A DNA stretch of 64,000 nt from Reticulitermes lucifugus (Eukaryota > Arthropoda > Insecta > Blattodea > Rhinotermitidae): positions 674-64,673 of the forward strand of contig JAKCWW010000015.1 in NCBI GenBank assembly GCA_026260175.1, given 5' to 3'. The notes beneath the pieces are model-generated. The model had not been told where the DNA came from, made no database searches, and saw nothing but the letters and a program-made list of their open reading frames with translations. Positions 47,839 through 60,630 of the stretch are shown piece after piece. The position numbers were made by a program, and so were the translations under genes. How positions within the stretch are numbered: the stretch's first letter is position 1; every line of letters starts with the position of its first letter.

Positions 47839-50800
47839 ATGGAAATCAGCTTTAAATCGAAATGTGTTCTTGTAACTGGAGCTGGAAAAGGTAAGACCTA
47901 AGTGTGAATATTTTACAAAAAGTGGCATATTTTGTAACACTACACATGCTTCAATAAACCTGAAAACCATTTTTTGTATATGTAATTGTATTGATTTTTT
48001 TTTTGTTTAAATGTGTATGTTGTCTCCTTTGGTCTGTTAGTTTATCATGTAACACCACAGTATTTTATCTGTTTTTTCATTTATTCATTGCTTTCCTTTG
48101 GGAGTAGCAGTAATACTTGTGTTGAAGAAGTGACTGGTTTCAGTGTTGGCTGGTTACCGCCTTTTGCAACCTAAGTAATTTCTGGCATTCCTGACTCCAG
48201 GTAAATGCTGGGTCATGCATATTATAGTCCATTACTGTAAAGCTCATCATAACCAGAAGAATGGTGTCGTCATCATCTTTGACACTACATCTTGTCTACA
48301 GTTCTGGCCTCAATAAGCATCCTCCTCCACTCATCCTTATCTTGTTATCCATGTTATTTATACCAGCCTCAAAACAGCAGTTAGCATTTTATGTACCCTT
48401 GTGCACAATCTTCAATTTCATGTTTTCTTAAGTTTCAATACTGCACAAAGACCTTAATTATTATGTTGCCAATAAACGTCTTTAGACACTCTATTAAAAT
48501 TAGATTTGTTGGCTGCTATTTTGTATATTATGATAAAGATATGGTATCTATCCTTGGATTTTTTTTTAATGGCTCGACAGCCCCTTGGGGGCCTAGGCCG
48601 CCTCATTTTTCGAGGCTTCACGATCACACTTTAGACACACCACACTCGGTAGGACTCCTTTGGACAAGGGACCAGCCCGTTGCAGAGACCTCTACCTGAC
48701 AACACACAACACTCACAAGAGACAAACATCCATGCCCCAGGCGGGATTCAAACCCACAATCCTAGTAAGCGAGCGGCTGCAGACCCATGCCTTAGACCGC
48801 ATGGCCACTGAGATCAGCTGTCCTTGGAATACCCACCATTTTAATGATGTTTGGATCAGAAATGTTTGCAGGCCACTGATCTATGTACTCAAACTGATGA
48901 TGCAAATATTAGGGTGTTAATTAGGATAATATTAAAATCAATCTTCAAGAAGTGGGATGGGGGGGGGGCGCATGGACTGGATTGATCTGGCTCAGGATAG
49001 GGACAGGTGGCAGGCTCTTGTGAATGTGGTAATGAACCTTCAGGTTCTATAAAATGCGGGGAATTTCTTGACTAGCTGAGAACCTGTTAGCTTCTCAAGA
49101 AGGACTCAGCTCCATGGAGTTAGTTAGGGTTTTAATAACACAAGCACTAATATAAATCATGAATGTTGCAGGAATTGGACGAGAGTTGGCTAAGCGATTG
49201 GCTAGCTTGGGAGCAGAGGTGGTTGCTGTCTCACGTTCCAAGGATGGGCTTGAGTCATTGTCAGCAGAAGTGAAAACCATTAAGACAATTGCTGTAGATC
49301 TGGCTGACTGGGATGCAACACGGGCTGCCATACAATCTGCTGGTCCTATTGACTGCCTTGTTAACAATGCTGCACACGCCTCCCTTGAGTCATTCCTTGA
49401 TGTCAAGCCAGAAAGCATTGACAAGTAATTACAAGTTCGCTTCACTTATTTTCCCATTGGTCACACATCACACTTCATTTTTCTTGATTTATTTGTAGTC
49501 TGTGTAACAATGTTTTTAGTAGCTGAGACTGTATAGCACCAGCTAGTTCAATTATTAATGAATAATAAATTGGAAAAGGTATGGAAAGATGCAGTGATGA
49601 GCTAACTTCAGGTACTCAAATGATGTTTGCCTGGAAGGACTAAGGAAAACCATAAAAAACCCAGACAGGATAGCCTTTCTCCAGCACAACATTTGATCCC
49701 AAACACTACTGAACATAAAGAAGGTTTACGTTCCCACAGTGGTGCTGCTGAATGCAATGCTGTCATTGGTAAATAGTTACTGATGTTCTGGAAGATCGTA
49801 AGGCCTTCATTATTGTAGTCAATAACTATGTACCAATTGACATGGTGTAACATCCCACAAGACTTCAACCACTAGGCATGTTTTCCTAAGAAATTGCAAC
49901 ATGTTACGAACACTACAATTCACATCTTAACAGACTGTTCGGTGTTACAAGAATGTGGCACGTGTTTTTATTATCACCTTTATAAAAACAGTGAAGGTAA
50001 AGGTGTTCCTGTACATAGGCTGCATGCAATGAAGGTGTGGAATGAGGATGGAGTTAGAGTATCACATAGTACAAATCTTGGTACGAAATGGATGTCAGTT
50101 ATCATCTTGCTGTAACTGCTTCACTCTTGTAGAGAAAGGCCCGGTACCCATAGTATAGAAAGCTAGCTGGGCGGGGGGTGCAGGTTATCTAAAAAAGTGT
50201 AGAGACTTAAACAGCAAAATGTTATGTGAAGAACTGAATTTACTTCAAGTGCTCTCCCATGTTCTTGTTATGTTGCAGATCATTTGCTGTGAATGTGAAG
50301 GCAGTGATCAATGTCAGTCAAGTTGTGGCAGAAGGTATGATAAAGCGAAAAAGTGGAGGTAGCATTGTCAATATCTCCTCTCAGGCTTCACAGGTACATG
50401 TTATTTTGTTAAAATATAAATCATATCATATTATTACTTCCCTTCCATACACTTCTTGCATATAAAGTAGTAAAGCATATGTGCAAGTCAAAACTATCCC
50501 CATGCATTCTTAACCTCATGGCTAGACAGTGAGTCGTCAGCTTTATGGCCACTTTACCTCTGGGAAAATTTATATGTATATACTTAATATTTTAGAAACT
50601 TGTTGCATCTTAGGGTTTATATCTATTTGTAACAAGATTGTATCCACAAGTGAACACAGCACCATTTAGTTACATAAATGTCACAAAGAACAAATTTTGA
50701 AAATACATGTACTCCAAAGCTTACTTTTTCATTCTTTATAAAATACTGAACAGGTCATCACTGCGCTTGTGCATTATACAGTGGCAGGACTGTGTTGGTG

Positions 50801-53800
50801 CACAGGGGTACACATTCCATGTATCTAGTTCTGAATGCAGGGAGACTGCTTTGTGGAATGCCATCTCCATACTCCCTTACAAACTGTCAAAAAAGAGTTG
50901 AGAAACATCATCTTTCCGTGGTATTCACTACAATATTCAGTGGTAATCAACTGTCATGTAATTAAATCAGTGAGCCAGGATAGCTTAGTATAGTAAATTC
51001 CTGTGGTTCAGATGGGCAGAGTTTGATTTTAGTGGGGGGGTGGATTTTTCTCTGTATCATCACATACAAATTAACTCCTGGGGCCCACTCAGTCTTTTGC
51101 CCATTGGGTATCCTTAATCTAATCAACTCATTAATAAACAAGTTTACCTTTATCCACACTCATTCCTGTATTCTCTCCTTAACTGCATATTGGTGTAAGT
51201 CTCCTTGTGTATTAGCATAATCAGTATAGTAACTAAGCTGTGGGCTGGATGATCCAGGGTTATATTTCCTGCAGAGGTATGAGATTTTTCTCTTCTCCAA
51301 AATGTCCAGATCAGCTCTGGAATCCCCTCGCCCCTCCAGCCTCCTATTCAATGGGTACTGGGGGCTCTTTCCCCAGGGGTGAAGCAGCTGAGACATAAAG
51401 CTGACCACTCACCTCAATCTAGTGCCAAGATTAAGAATGAGTGAAGCTGTACCTCCTCTCCCACTATATGCCTTTATCACATGGACAGGAATGACTTTAC
51501 ACATTTGTGCCATCGATCATGAGTCATCACTGAATACTACTGTCTAGTTCTGTACACGCATGTACAATAAATGTCACTTCAGCAACTCTGAACACTTCCA
51601 TATACTTAGCTCATATTTTCATTAATGTTACGTCAGGCAGCCCTCACAGATCATACAGTATACTGTGCTACAAAGGGAGCTTTGGACATGGTATCTCGTG
51701 TTATGGCTCTGGAACTGGGCCCACATAACATCCGTGTCAACTGTGTCAACCCAACAGTCGTCCTAACAGACATGGGAAGATTGGGTTGGTCCAAGCCTGA
51801 GAAAGCTGGTCCTATGCTAGCCAAGATACCTCTTGGAAGATTTGCAGGTAATCACCCTGTTTTACTCTGTAACTACAATTGGGAGCATATATTAGTGCAA
51901 TGGCAGGTTTAAAATGCACATGCAGTGGCAAGGGATGTCATATTCACTCTCTAGTTGTACTGTGCCAATCAGCAATATTCAGTAACAAGTGGTGTTGACA
52001 TACAGTATTCTACTGACACTTGAGATCTGTTCATTAGTAGTGATTGAGCAGCATGGTGTTGCCAGGTTACTCATGTCTGTCCAGAACCTGTGCAGGACAA
52101 ATGTAAATATCACATGCATTTGGATAAGTATTCCATGACGTAAACAAACAATGATTTTAGGCACACGGACAGTGACTTCCCACTTGTGCAGGAGCAAATC
52201 CCATGTTTTTCGCTGCAGTAGTTTGTTTTTATAGCTGTTTTAAATTTTAGCTTACTTTAATGACTATTGTTCCCCAAGACAGTCTGGATGTTTTTAACCC
52301 CTTCACATACCACTTCTTACTTCTCAGCAACTGCAGCGGAGTACCATTTACTTCTTAAATCCCCATCCCTATCGCACACTCATCCTTACAACCCACTTCG
52401 CGTAACATCTTGTAATGTTTTATTTATGGAAATGCACTTATTTCACTTAAGTGTCATATATAATATACAACCACTTCAGGAATATTATACAGGAATAATT
52501 TACCTACTAGTTCTTTTTCGTATGATAAATCTTGAAACACTCTGGGACATGGAGGGCCACTTTACAAACTTCACATTCCCATCAGCTAGTGCTCTTGATT
52601 TTCTTGTTTGAACACACCCTACACTGCATTCATGGGTTGGCCTTCACAAGATTTTGGGGTATATACTGTGGAAAGTGGGCCCAATGAGCTGCCTGAAGCC
52701 TAATGGGCATATCAGCTGCTGGACGACCTTGTCTTGCATATTCCAGCATTATCAGTTGATTCAGTAATTCCTAGCTACAACTAGCCTCAACTGGTTGTAC
52801 TTCAATTTCTGTGAAGTGATCTTCTTGTACAGGATGTACACATTGAACGGCGTCCTGTCAAAGACATAGAAGATCTTCTTGTACACCTTCAGATAGCAGG
52901 GTATTGGATAGGATGCAAGCTGCTGGTCCATTCTGTCTGCCCCCCTCCCCCCAATACCTTTGTCAAGGACAGGCTTTGGTTTCTTGTCTCATTCCCGTGT
53001 TCCTCCTCTTGTCAGAATGGTAACAGGTTTTTTGTCTTCACACTTTACAGCCATCCTTCCACCTTTTGTTTCTTCCGTGCAGTTGTTGCATCACCACTAC
53101 CTTTGGAGAGTTTATCTTTCGCTTCTGAATCACTTTGACTTTCATACTGACTTTCACTCTCACTCAATTCACTATCGTTATCACTGCCAAAATCCTCCTC
53201 AGAACCACTCTTTAGTAGAATATCTTCAACTGCTTTATTACTCAGTCCTTTACCATGCACCATTTTAGAAAACTAAGGATTCCCGCATATACGGTCTCCA
53301 AATTCATTTGAACTGAACAAGACAAAATGCGAACAAGACCTTGAAGTGCAATGTCTTCAGACTCTTTGAAGCTAAAAGAAGGCATGTCATGCCATCTAAT
53401 GGCTAACACGCCACAATGTCGATAACAGAAATCTGCACAGAGCCGCCTGGGAAGCTGTGCAAGAGATGAGGCCATCTCGGAGACAGTTAAGTAAGCCAAG
53501 GGGTTAACTCTAATAAAATATGGTATATCCTTCATATAGATTGAAAACAATCTCATGTTCATAGAACATAGTTTCACAGAGGCAGTGTTCTGAGTCCCAT
53601 TATTCATGAAAGGTTAGAATTTTTTACTTTATTTGTAACCCTGTCTTGCAACAAAATAAAAAATCTCTGAAAAAAAATGTGTTGTCAGTGTGGTAGCCTA
53701 AACTGCTGAAGCAGGCAGAGTGAAGAGAATAATTTGAAATACAATAAAATTATCAAATATGATCTAGTGCAAAAATCTAATTCTATTCTATTGTTAAATT

Positions 53801-54926
53801 TTAGTAATGGTTTTAATATAAAATGTTGCTAACTCATTTAGCTAACAGCAGAGCCAGTATGTGAGTATATAAATCAATAAAGGTAAGAGACTTGTGTTAA
53901 GAGACATGGTTCCCATGGTGGTGAACACAAAGGTTACAGACATCACAGATGTGATGGCATTCAGTACGTTAGATTTTTATTAAGTGTGCCTAAGAATCGT
54001 AACTGTTGTATTTCTGAACTCTGTAACCACAGAATAATTATACTCTCAGCAGTTCAGTACTTGTATCCAGTGAACACTGACCCCTGCCATCTGAGTCCCT
54101 GGAATAACCCTTCAAGCCAATTCGAAGTTCACATGTACTTTCATGAATAGCTTACCCTCCTGGAGGTTGAACATACATGGTACGTTCCTTACGGCCAGGA
54201 GCCCTATTTAAATACCGCCATTAATTACCATTTAATTACCGGCTTAAAGGGCTAATGATGAATGTCTACAATATGCAATTTACCTGTTGGTATAAACACC
54301 AGCAGTGAATGGAAGATGAGAGTAGAATGAACTCTCAGATGTCATATATACTAAACATACATCAGACAGTGGACAAACTTTTTCTTCCTATGTTTACACT
54401 TTATGTGGGTTACCTACCTAGCACCTAAGCCTGTCCATCTGTCTTCCCACAGTCTCTCCTCCTCAACCTCCTCCCACGTTCTTCCTCATGGGCATTTTCC
54501 TTTTAGCTTCAGGTTCACAATCCTCTTTTGACAATAGACAATTTACAATAAATTAAAATGAAATGACTCAGAACCACTAACACAGAGTTCAGAGAATCAG
54601 TGAAGAATCTGCATCCCATCCTAGATCTGGGGCATAATTTGATGATGAAAACAGCATTTAAAATATGAAATGATAAATTGGTGGAACATGCACCTGCACA
54701 AATTTATTCCAATTGGAAGTCTTGATAGTTAAAAGATTTTCATGGCATTGAGAATTGAAATTGAGGTCTTCTGGCTTTTGACAACTACAAGACCACAACT
54801 AAAGTCCTGATGCTTGTTACAGAGGTTCATGAGGTGGTGGATGCAGTTGTCTATCTCCTCAGTAACAAAGCTTCCATGATAAATGGTGTCACTCTCCCTA
54901 TCGATGGAGGATTCCTCGCTACGTAA
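47839..54926 (+). CDS. DCXR: L-xylulose reductase / dicarbonyl reductase (short-chain dehydrogenase), 5 exons
   Basis: Exons 47839-47890, 49172-49424, 50279-50393, 51637-51847 and 54823-54926 join in phase into 244 residues, exactly the length of human DCXR. It is a classical short-chain dehydrogenase: TGAGKGIG nucleotide-binding motif at 13-20, NNAA at 82-85, catalytic N107, S136, Y149 and K153 (YCATK). K17 and R39 are the residues expected for NADPH preference. The family reduces L-xylulose to xylitol and alpha-dicarbonyls such as diacetyl, in the cytosol as a tetramer. The C-terminus reads GGFLAT where human has GGFWAC, so the terminal Cys is absent. All introns are GT-AG. Intron 1 holds a SINE and a LINE tail ending about 40 bp before exon 2; intron 3 holds a SINE; intron 4 holds an antisense piggyBac. 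AATAAA lies at 55064. Confidence 0.97.
48560..48820 (-). mobile_element. SINE family C copy in DCXR intron 1
   Basis: Minus strand: GTGGCCATGCGGTCTAAGGC head, GGGTTTGAATCCCGCC B box, and GTTGTGTGTTGTCAGGTAGA body as in the copies near 30 kb. TCCTTGGAT/TCCTTGGAAT flanks it at about 48551 and 48821, a likely target-site duplication. Confidence 0.88.
48925..49130 (+). mobile_element. LINE 3' tail abutting DCXR exon 2
   Basis: GGACTGGATTGATCTGGCTC, GTGAATGTGGTAATGAACCT and TTGACTAGCTGAGAACCTGT match the 3' tail family. It ends about 40 bp before the exon 2 acceptor at 49171, so the LINE sequence reaches the branch-point region of intron 1. Confidence 0.8.
49990..50190 (-). mobile_element. SINE family B, decayed copy
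   Basis: AAGGTAAAGGTGTTCCTGTA, GCATGCAATGAAGGTGTGGA and CCGGTACCCATAGTATAGAA are decayed family-B wording in minus orientation, in intron 2 of DCXR. Confidence 0.55.
51226..51500 (+). mobile_element. SINE family B copy in DCXR intron 3
   Basis: CAGATCAGCTCTGGAATCCC, TCCAGCCTCCTATTCAATGG, GTGCCAAGATTAAGAATGAG and GTACCTCCTCTCCCACTATA follow the order of the copy at 42180-42415. A further fragment of the same family lies just upstream (about 50970-51110). Confidence 0.8.
52298..53503 (-). mobile_element. piggyBac transposon, internally deleted
   Basis: TTAA at 52294-52297 and 53504-53507 flanks ends that start CCCCTT on both sides, the hallmark of piggyBac insertion. On the minus strand the acidic N-terminal region is visible ([20 protein letters not shown]), then a jump to a later part reading [20 protein letters not shown] and [36 protein letters not shown], and a Cys-rich end CRVCSNKK…[14 protein letters not shown]. 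The catalytic DDD core is missing, and stops and frameshifts are present, so it is inactive. It lies antisense in intron 4 of DCXR. Confidence 0.9.
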
Positions 54927-55890
54927 AAGACAGAGATGAAGTGAGCAAAGGAAACTGCATTAAAAGTATAACTGGGAACCCCTTGTCAATATCATATCAG
55001 AAGTCATAAACAAGAAATATGTCTGTATATAAGTATTTTTATGACTTTCTTATTGTACAAGGAAATAAAAAATATATCACATCCAAAATATGCATTTTTA
55101 AGATTATTCTGTAGTTGGTTTGTAGGTAGTTACTTAAGTTGTCAACTGTGAGGCTGTGTAGTGTCAGTTACATGGAAGGATTATTATATAAGTGTGATGA
55201 TTAAAACAAAAAGACTGGAGAATGAGTAGTCTGACTATCCTATGATGTACTTGGGGAACTGAAACCAGAAAAGCTGGCATCCCCTCCAAAACCCTGCAAT
55301 TATTACATAATATTAAATGATACTGACAAATTGATGACATACTCTATTCACCTGAATGCCCCCACCCCTACCCCAACAAACAAGCATTATCCACTCGCAC
55401 CAATTTTAGACATCTTCCTCTGGACACTCAACAACATAGTTCCTCCTTGTTCTGACAATAGACCTCAGCTTTTTTCTTCTCCACTCACAGTTTTAGGGCT
55501 GTCTAGCAAGCTTCACTTATCATCTTTCCCTCACCAGCCATGCCTGGCTCTGGCATGGATCCCAGTGCAACTGGTGATTCATGGATCACTAGCCATATGC
55601 CCGTAGACAGCACAGAGTGTATATACACACAAAATCCACTCAGCCATGTATAGCTCAGAATTATACTGATTCTTTGTGAGAGACTAGGAAAAAATCAGTA
55701 CATTATACAAGCAGGCTATTGATAGCTGTGACATGGCCTTTCTGTTATGCACAAAATAACTGATATTACTGTTTACAAAATTACAGTTGTGTACTCTACA
55801 GTGACGATTCAATTTATGCAACTGTCGTGCCATGCATCACAGTCCTGAAGACACTATTAGTCACTTGGCTAATGAAGAAACTCAATCCAG
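54927..55890. other. DCXR 3' UTR and following gene-free stretch
   Basis: AATAAA at 55064-55069 is the likely poly(A) signal, giving a 3' UTR of about 150 bp. Beyond it no exon is seen. Confidence 0.55.
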
Positions 55891-56075
55891 TCCACATCCT
55901 CCTACCTAAGGGTCTAGGGGCACAAAGGGCCTGTCAAAGGCCTACGTGCATCGGGACCGTAAGGGCCCGACCCACATTCATACTCATACCTAAGGGTCTA
56001 AAGTGGTCTCTTGTCTTCAGGTTCCTCGGCTTTCTGTGCCACATGCCCTATCAATCTCACTGTTTCTAATATCTG
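55890..56075 (-). mobile_element. LINE tail fragment, decayed
   Basis: Minus strand resembles the 3' LINE coding tail (GGGCATGTGGCACAGAAAGC, then AACCTGAAGACAAGAGACCA). The neighbouring fragment at 56415-56760 has the same wording. Confidence 0.5.
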
Positions 56076-56414
56076 GTGAACCATACACGTTTCTGTGACA
56101 ACTGAGTTAAGAGCTGCACCAGACATGTACAACACTGCATACTAGTGGCAATGCCATGAACAGCCTCAGTCTACAAACACTCCCCGACTTATGCAATTTC
56201 AAGTTATGCAGTATCACACACTTTTTTAAAAAAGTAAAAAAAAAGGGAATAATAACATATTTTAAGTGCATGCCAAATTTTTCCTTGCAAGAATGAAAGC
56301 ACAATGAGACAAAGATAGCAGAAGAATCCTGCTAGGTGGCTGGGCAGTCATGCTGCCACTGATCAGGTGCTTGCGTGTTGGAGTTTGGACCTGAACCGAA
56401 CTCCTTACCATAGA

Positions 56415-56760
56415 CATATATAACTAACTCCATGGAGCAGAGTTCTTCCCAAGAAGCTAACAGGTCCTCAGCTAGTCAAGAATTTCCTCGCATTTTATGG
56501 AACCCAAAGGGTCATCACCACATTCACAAGCGCCCGCCACCTGTCCGTATCCTCAGCCAGACAATCCAGTCCAAGCCTACCCATCTCACTTCTTAAAGAT
56601 CCATTTTATTTTTATCCTCCCATCCAAGCCTAGGTCTTCCAAGTGGTCTCTTTCCCTCAGGTCTCCCCACCAAAACCCTGTATGCATCTCTGCTGTCTCC
56701 CATACGTGCCACATGCCCCACCCATCTCATTCTTCTTGATTTTATCACCCAAATAATATT
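56415..56760 (-). mobile_element. LINE 3' tail (RTE-like family)
   Basis: Minus strand: GGGGCATGTGGCACGTATGG, GACCTGAGGGAAAGAGACCA, then GGACAGGTGGCGGGCGCTTG, GAAATTCTTGACTAGCTGAG and CTCCATGGAGTTAGTT. It matches the tails at 37490 and 48925 in order. Dead, 5'-truncated. Confidence 0.82.
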
Positions 56761-56999
56761 TCATGAGGAGTACAGATCATAAAGCTCCTTGTTATGTAGT
56801 CTTCTCCACTCCCATTACTATATACATATACAGTATAGTGGACCATATGTATACTCAATTCTAATTTGCATAGTAACTTCCGGAACATAATTATTGTGTA
56901 AGTCGGGGAATGTCTGTATGTCCTTCCCTCAGGATGAGTGACCAAGTTACTCATTCATAAAAAAAACCAACAGGTAAGATCAGTTTTGAGAGAGCTATA

Positions 57000-59900
57000 C
57001 ATACAAAACTAAAAATGTTGTTCACATACATAATGTCATCAATTTTAATAGTGTTTTTGTGAAATTCTTTTTCCCTATGTACATTAAAAAGAATGACAAT
57101 CATTCCACATTTTCAATCATCCATGATGTAAAAAATGATTACTCTCCATCCTCAGATACAAAAACAAAAATTTCATTTTTGTATTACTGATTCTCACTCA
57201 TTATCATGTTAAAGTCCACTTTTTTAATTAGATTTTCAATTATGTTCATCATTTTGATGAGTTGCTTATGGTTCTTATAACCTAGGGTGTCACAACACCA
57301 AGACTCCCACACACACACACACACACACACACCTGACACATCACCATATTCACCAAGGGGAAACTCACCAGCTGCAAGAGATCATTTGGTTCAACTAAAT
57401 AATCCTTACACTGTGTTATGCATAACTCTCCTAACAGTAGGCTTTGCCTTCAAGGTGACATTGTATACAAAAAAAACACGTGAAATTGTTAACTGCAAAC
57501 ACAAAAACTGGGAACATATCACTAGTATTAAGACATTAGATTTATATGACATAAAAACATCTCACATATGTATATATGTCCCAAAGCAAAACTCTAAAAC
57601 ATATAAGTAACCATGAAAATATTCTCAAACAAATCACCTACAACCAAACGTGGGTAACTTGTGGATTTCTCTGTTTATTTCACAATTACTCTGCATCCCA
57701 AATGCTTGTGTATGTTCTTCACATGTTGCTGATTAAATAAATAGGGAATCTCTTCACTTTCTAACCACAGAGAATTGCGCAATTTATTATTATTATTATT
57801 ATGGCTAAAGAAAGTAAACCCTCTGCCTCTCCACTATCTTGCAAATATGACAAAATATGCACTGTTGTCCAAAATATGATTCTAAATGCAATATAATCAC
57901 TGCCAATTATACCTATGAACACATAAAATGAATATTATAAAACAAATTACACATGCATATAAATCTAATGTCTAATCATTGTCTTCCCTGTATACAGTGC
58001 TCCCCTTAGAGTAGGTACATGTCACATACACTTTATATTTACTGTTCATACATACAAGTTATCTCATACATCACTAAACAGGAAGACACAGCAATGAAAC
58101 AAAATAAAATGATAATGTCACAATTAACATAGTCTTACTCCACAAATGCATGATGCCACTACCCAAATGTATTAGTGCACAATCAAGGTAATCATAATTA
58201 CAAACTGTGAGAGGAATGCGTTATCATCACATTTAATTCCTGCTAAACCAAAAATAAACTAAATAAATGAATGACAAGCTGTCATGTTTAATGAACAAAC
58301 TTCGTATTCAGAGGGGGTTGCATCTGATCCCTACTGTGAAGACTAGTTTATAGAATAACATTATTGAAAAGGCATGCCTGTATAATAAGACCCAGAACCT
58401 GAAAGAATACAGCCAGCTCCCAAAATCTCACATGTATCAAATACAATAACAAATTTTCAACATAATTCTGGTAGGAAGTGACTTATAAACAGATGTCTTA
58501 GTAAAAGTAGGCCAACTAAACTTGTGATAGGCAACTTGCAAAATGAAATAAAGCAAAAAATGCTTGCCTATCTTCACAAGTATATAAATACACTTATTCG
58601 TAATTCAGTACCCCTTGGCTCCATTGTAAGTGGTACCCCACATTTTTTCCAAACCATACTATGTCAACCAATTAAATTCTTATCTTTAACAATAGGTCAA
58701 AATGGCCACAAACAAAATAACAGACTCTTTTTATATAAGACATGATAGTTAACAGCAATAGCTACACTTCTCAGAAAAGTGGTCATTTTTACACATTTTT
58801 TATGAAGATGAAGAAAAGCTTTATGTGGAAAAATATTTAAAAACACATTAATAGAATCTTTTGCAAAGTTTGCTGAGGACCTGCAATTTTGGTTAAAACT
58901 GGACAACAGCAGACACTTTACCCGAAGATCTGCGTGCATTTCTGTGTACATCTTTAGCATAATTCTCTGAATATCTACTGTAGCAAACAAATCTTCCATA
59001 CAAACATCGCAGAAACACACTTTATGATCAGTGTATTTCTAATACAAGTCTTGTAGACTTAAAGATAATTAAGTAAAAGGACCTCTTTTACTATGCCCTC
59101 TCTTAACATGAGAACCACTAGGCTCATTTTGATGAATTTTTAAATTGTAGACACTTGCACACGTTTCTATAAGGTCATGTTTGTTAACTGTTGTGCACAC
59201 TTCTTTTTTAATTCAACATGGGAGGTGTCCACTAAAAGATGTCTGGAAATTCTGATTTTCAGCCTTGTCTGATCCATAATGAAGTTCACATTACAGAATG
59301 CATAAGAACCCGTTGCATACCAGCATGTGCAGATGTGTACGAGTTAAACTGGCTAGTAGCAAGGATTGGGGTCGTGTCATTCAAGCACAGCAGAAGAGAT
59401 ATGACTTCTCCAGTACTGTCATTTATAGCTGCAAACTGTACTTCACCCTTCTGTACTGTTGTGTCCATACAAATTCACTTAATGTGGTTCCCTTTCGTTT
59501 TTCAAAACAGTGCCAATGATTTCTTGCCTTGGCTGTACTTAAGGCCAGAAGGTAACTCTCTCTCTCTCACACACACACACACACAATAAACCGTGAACCA
59601 AAATTTATAATAAACTGGAACTAAGCTTAATATGCTGCAAAGGACACCATATGTTATTTTGTGTACAGCAATACGAAGTAAAACTTTTCCAAGCTCGTTT
59701 CTCCCTGAACTTCAAATACAGTGTGTAATAGTTCTGGCATGTTTGCTTTGTTACTGTGTCTAGATTTTCAATGTGTAAAAGCCAACTTTTACTGTGCTCT
59801 TATAAACAGTGTAAAAGCAATTACTGCAAGCAAGAAACTGCCAAACTCAAGTATTTTAAATGTGCCTTCCCACTTTTTACACAACAAATAAATCACGGCT

Positions 59901-60220
59901 GAAATCATGTCAACTATAAACAAATAAACTGTTCCCTAACAATACAAAAACATTAAACGTACATGAAAATGTTCACTCTTAGTGGATACTTATTCAAATT
60001 GGTGAGCACTCGGAACTAACCTACATACTGACTGAACCAGCAATCAACATTAAAGCTTCAATCTTCATATATATATATATATACATGCATGCCTTATTTA
60101 ATATATGCTTGTCACATTGTACTACAGCGCTACATTAAAACAGCAAAGCATGTCTATTTTCAATACAGTCTAAACAAAATCAGGACCACCTTCTGTTTCC
60201 ACAAGGGATGGGTTGACATA
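57000..60220. other. CpG-poor stretch without a convincing gene
   Basis: Contains CA repeats (57308-57334, 59556-59585), an ATT run (57785-57801) and an open region at 59286-59520 that is exon-like on either strand (see findings). No domain is recognised. It could be an intron or UTR of a gene outside the window. Confidence 0.4.
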
Positions 60221-60570
60221 TGTGCAGGACAGTTTCTGAACTGTTCAATGTAAGTCTCAGAATGTATGCATAATGTCTATTTCCTTATCTCAAAAACTGT
60301 AAAACTTTTGGAAAAAACGTGCTATTCTTCTACAATTTCTGTTCAAAACATTTTTTGCTCAGTGTTTTGTGAAGTATGTAAAAAATGCATACAGGTCTTC
60401 ATGCAAAGCACCTTGTTACTTGTCCCCCATTAACCAAAACTGAAGTGGCTCTGACAATTCTTAAAATTTTCCAATACTGAATTTAATGAAAATCCACTTG
60501 GCAGATCTGGAGTTGTCACATTTGTACAGACAGACAGACCGAGGGGCAGACAGACCTCTAAACCCCACTC
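60220..60570 (-). repeat. Dispersed repeat family D, minus-oriented diverged copy
   Basis: The minus strand has GGTCTGTCTGTCTGTACAAA, CAAGTGGATTTTCATTAAAT, TTTGCATGAAGACC and, further on, GTTTTTGAGATAAG, in the same order as 8645-9195. It is the most diverged copy seen. Confidence 0.6.
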
Positions 60571-60630
60571 TCATCAAACACTCCCAAGGACGCTCATCAC
60601 ATTACATGTATTTACTGAGGTAAGAATTAA

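Noticed and set aside
53242-53607. Minus-strand 121-codon frame at the edge of the piggyBac
   Set aside because: It runs across the transposon boundary at 53503 and shows no family resemblance of its own.
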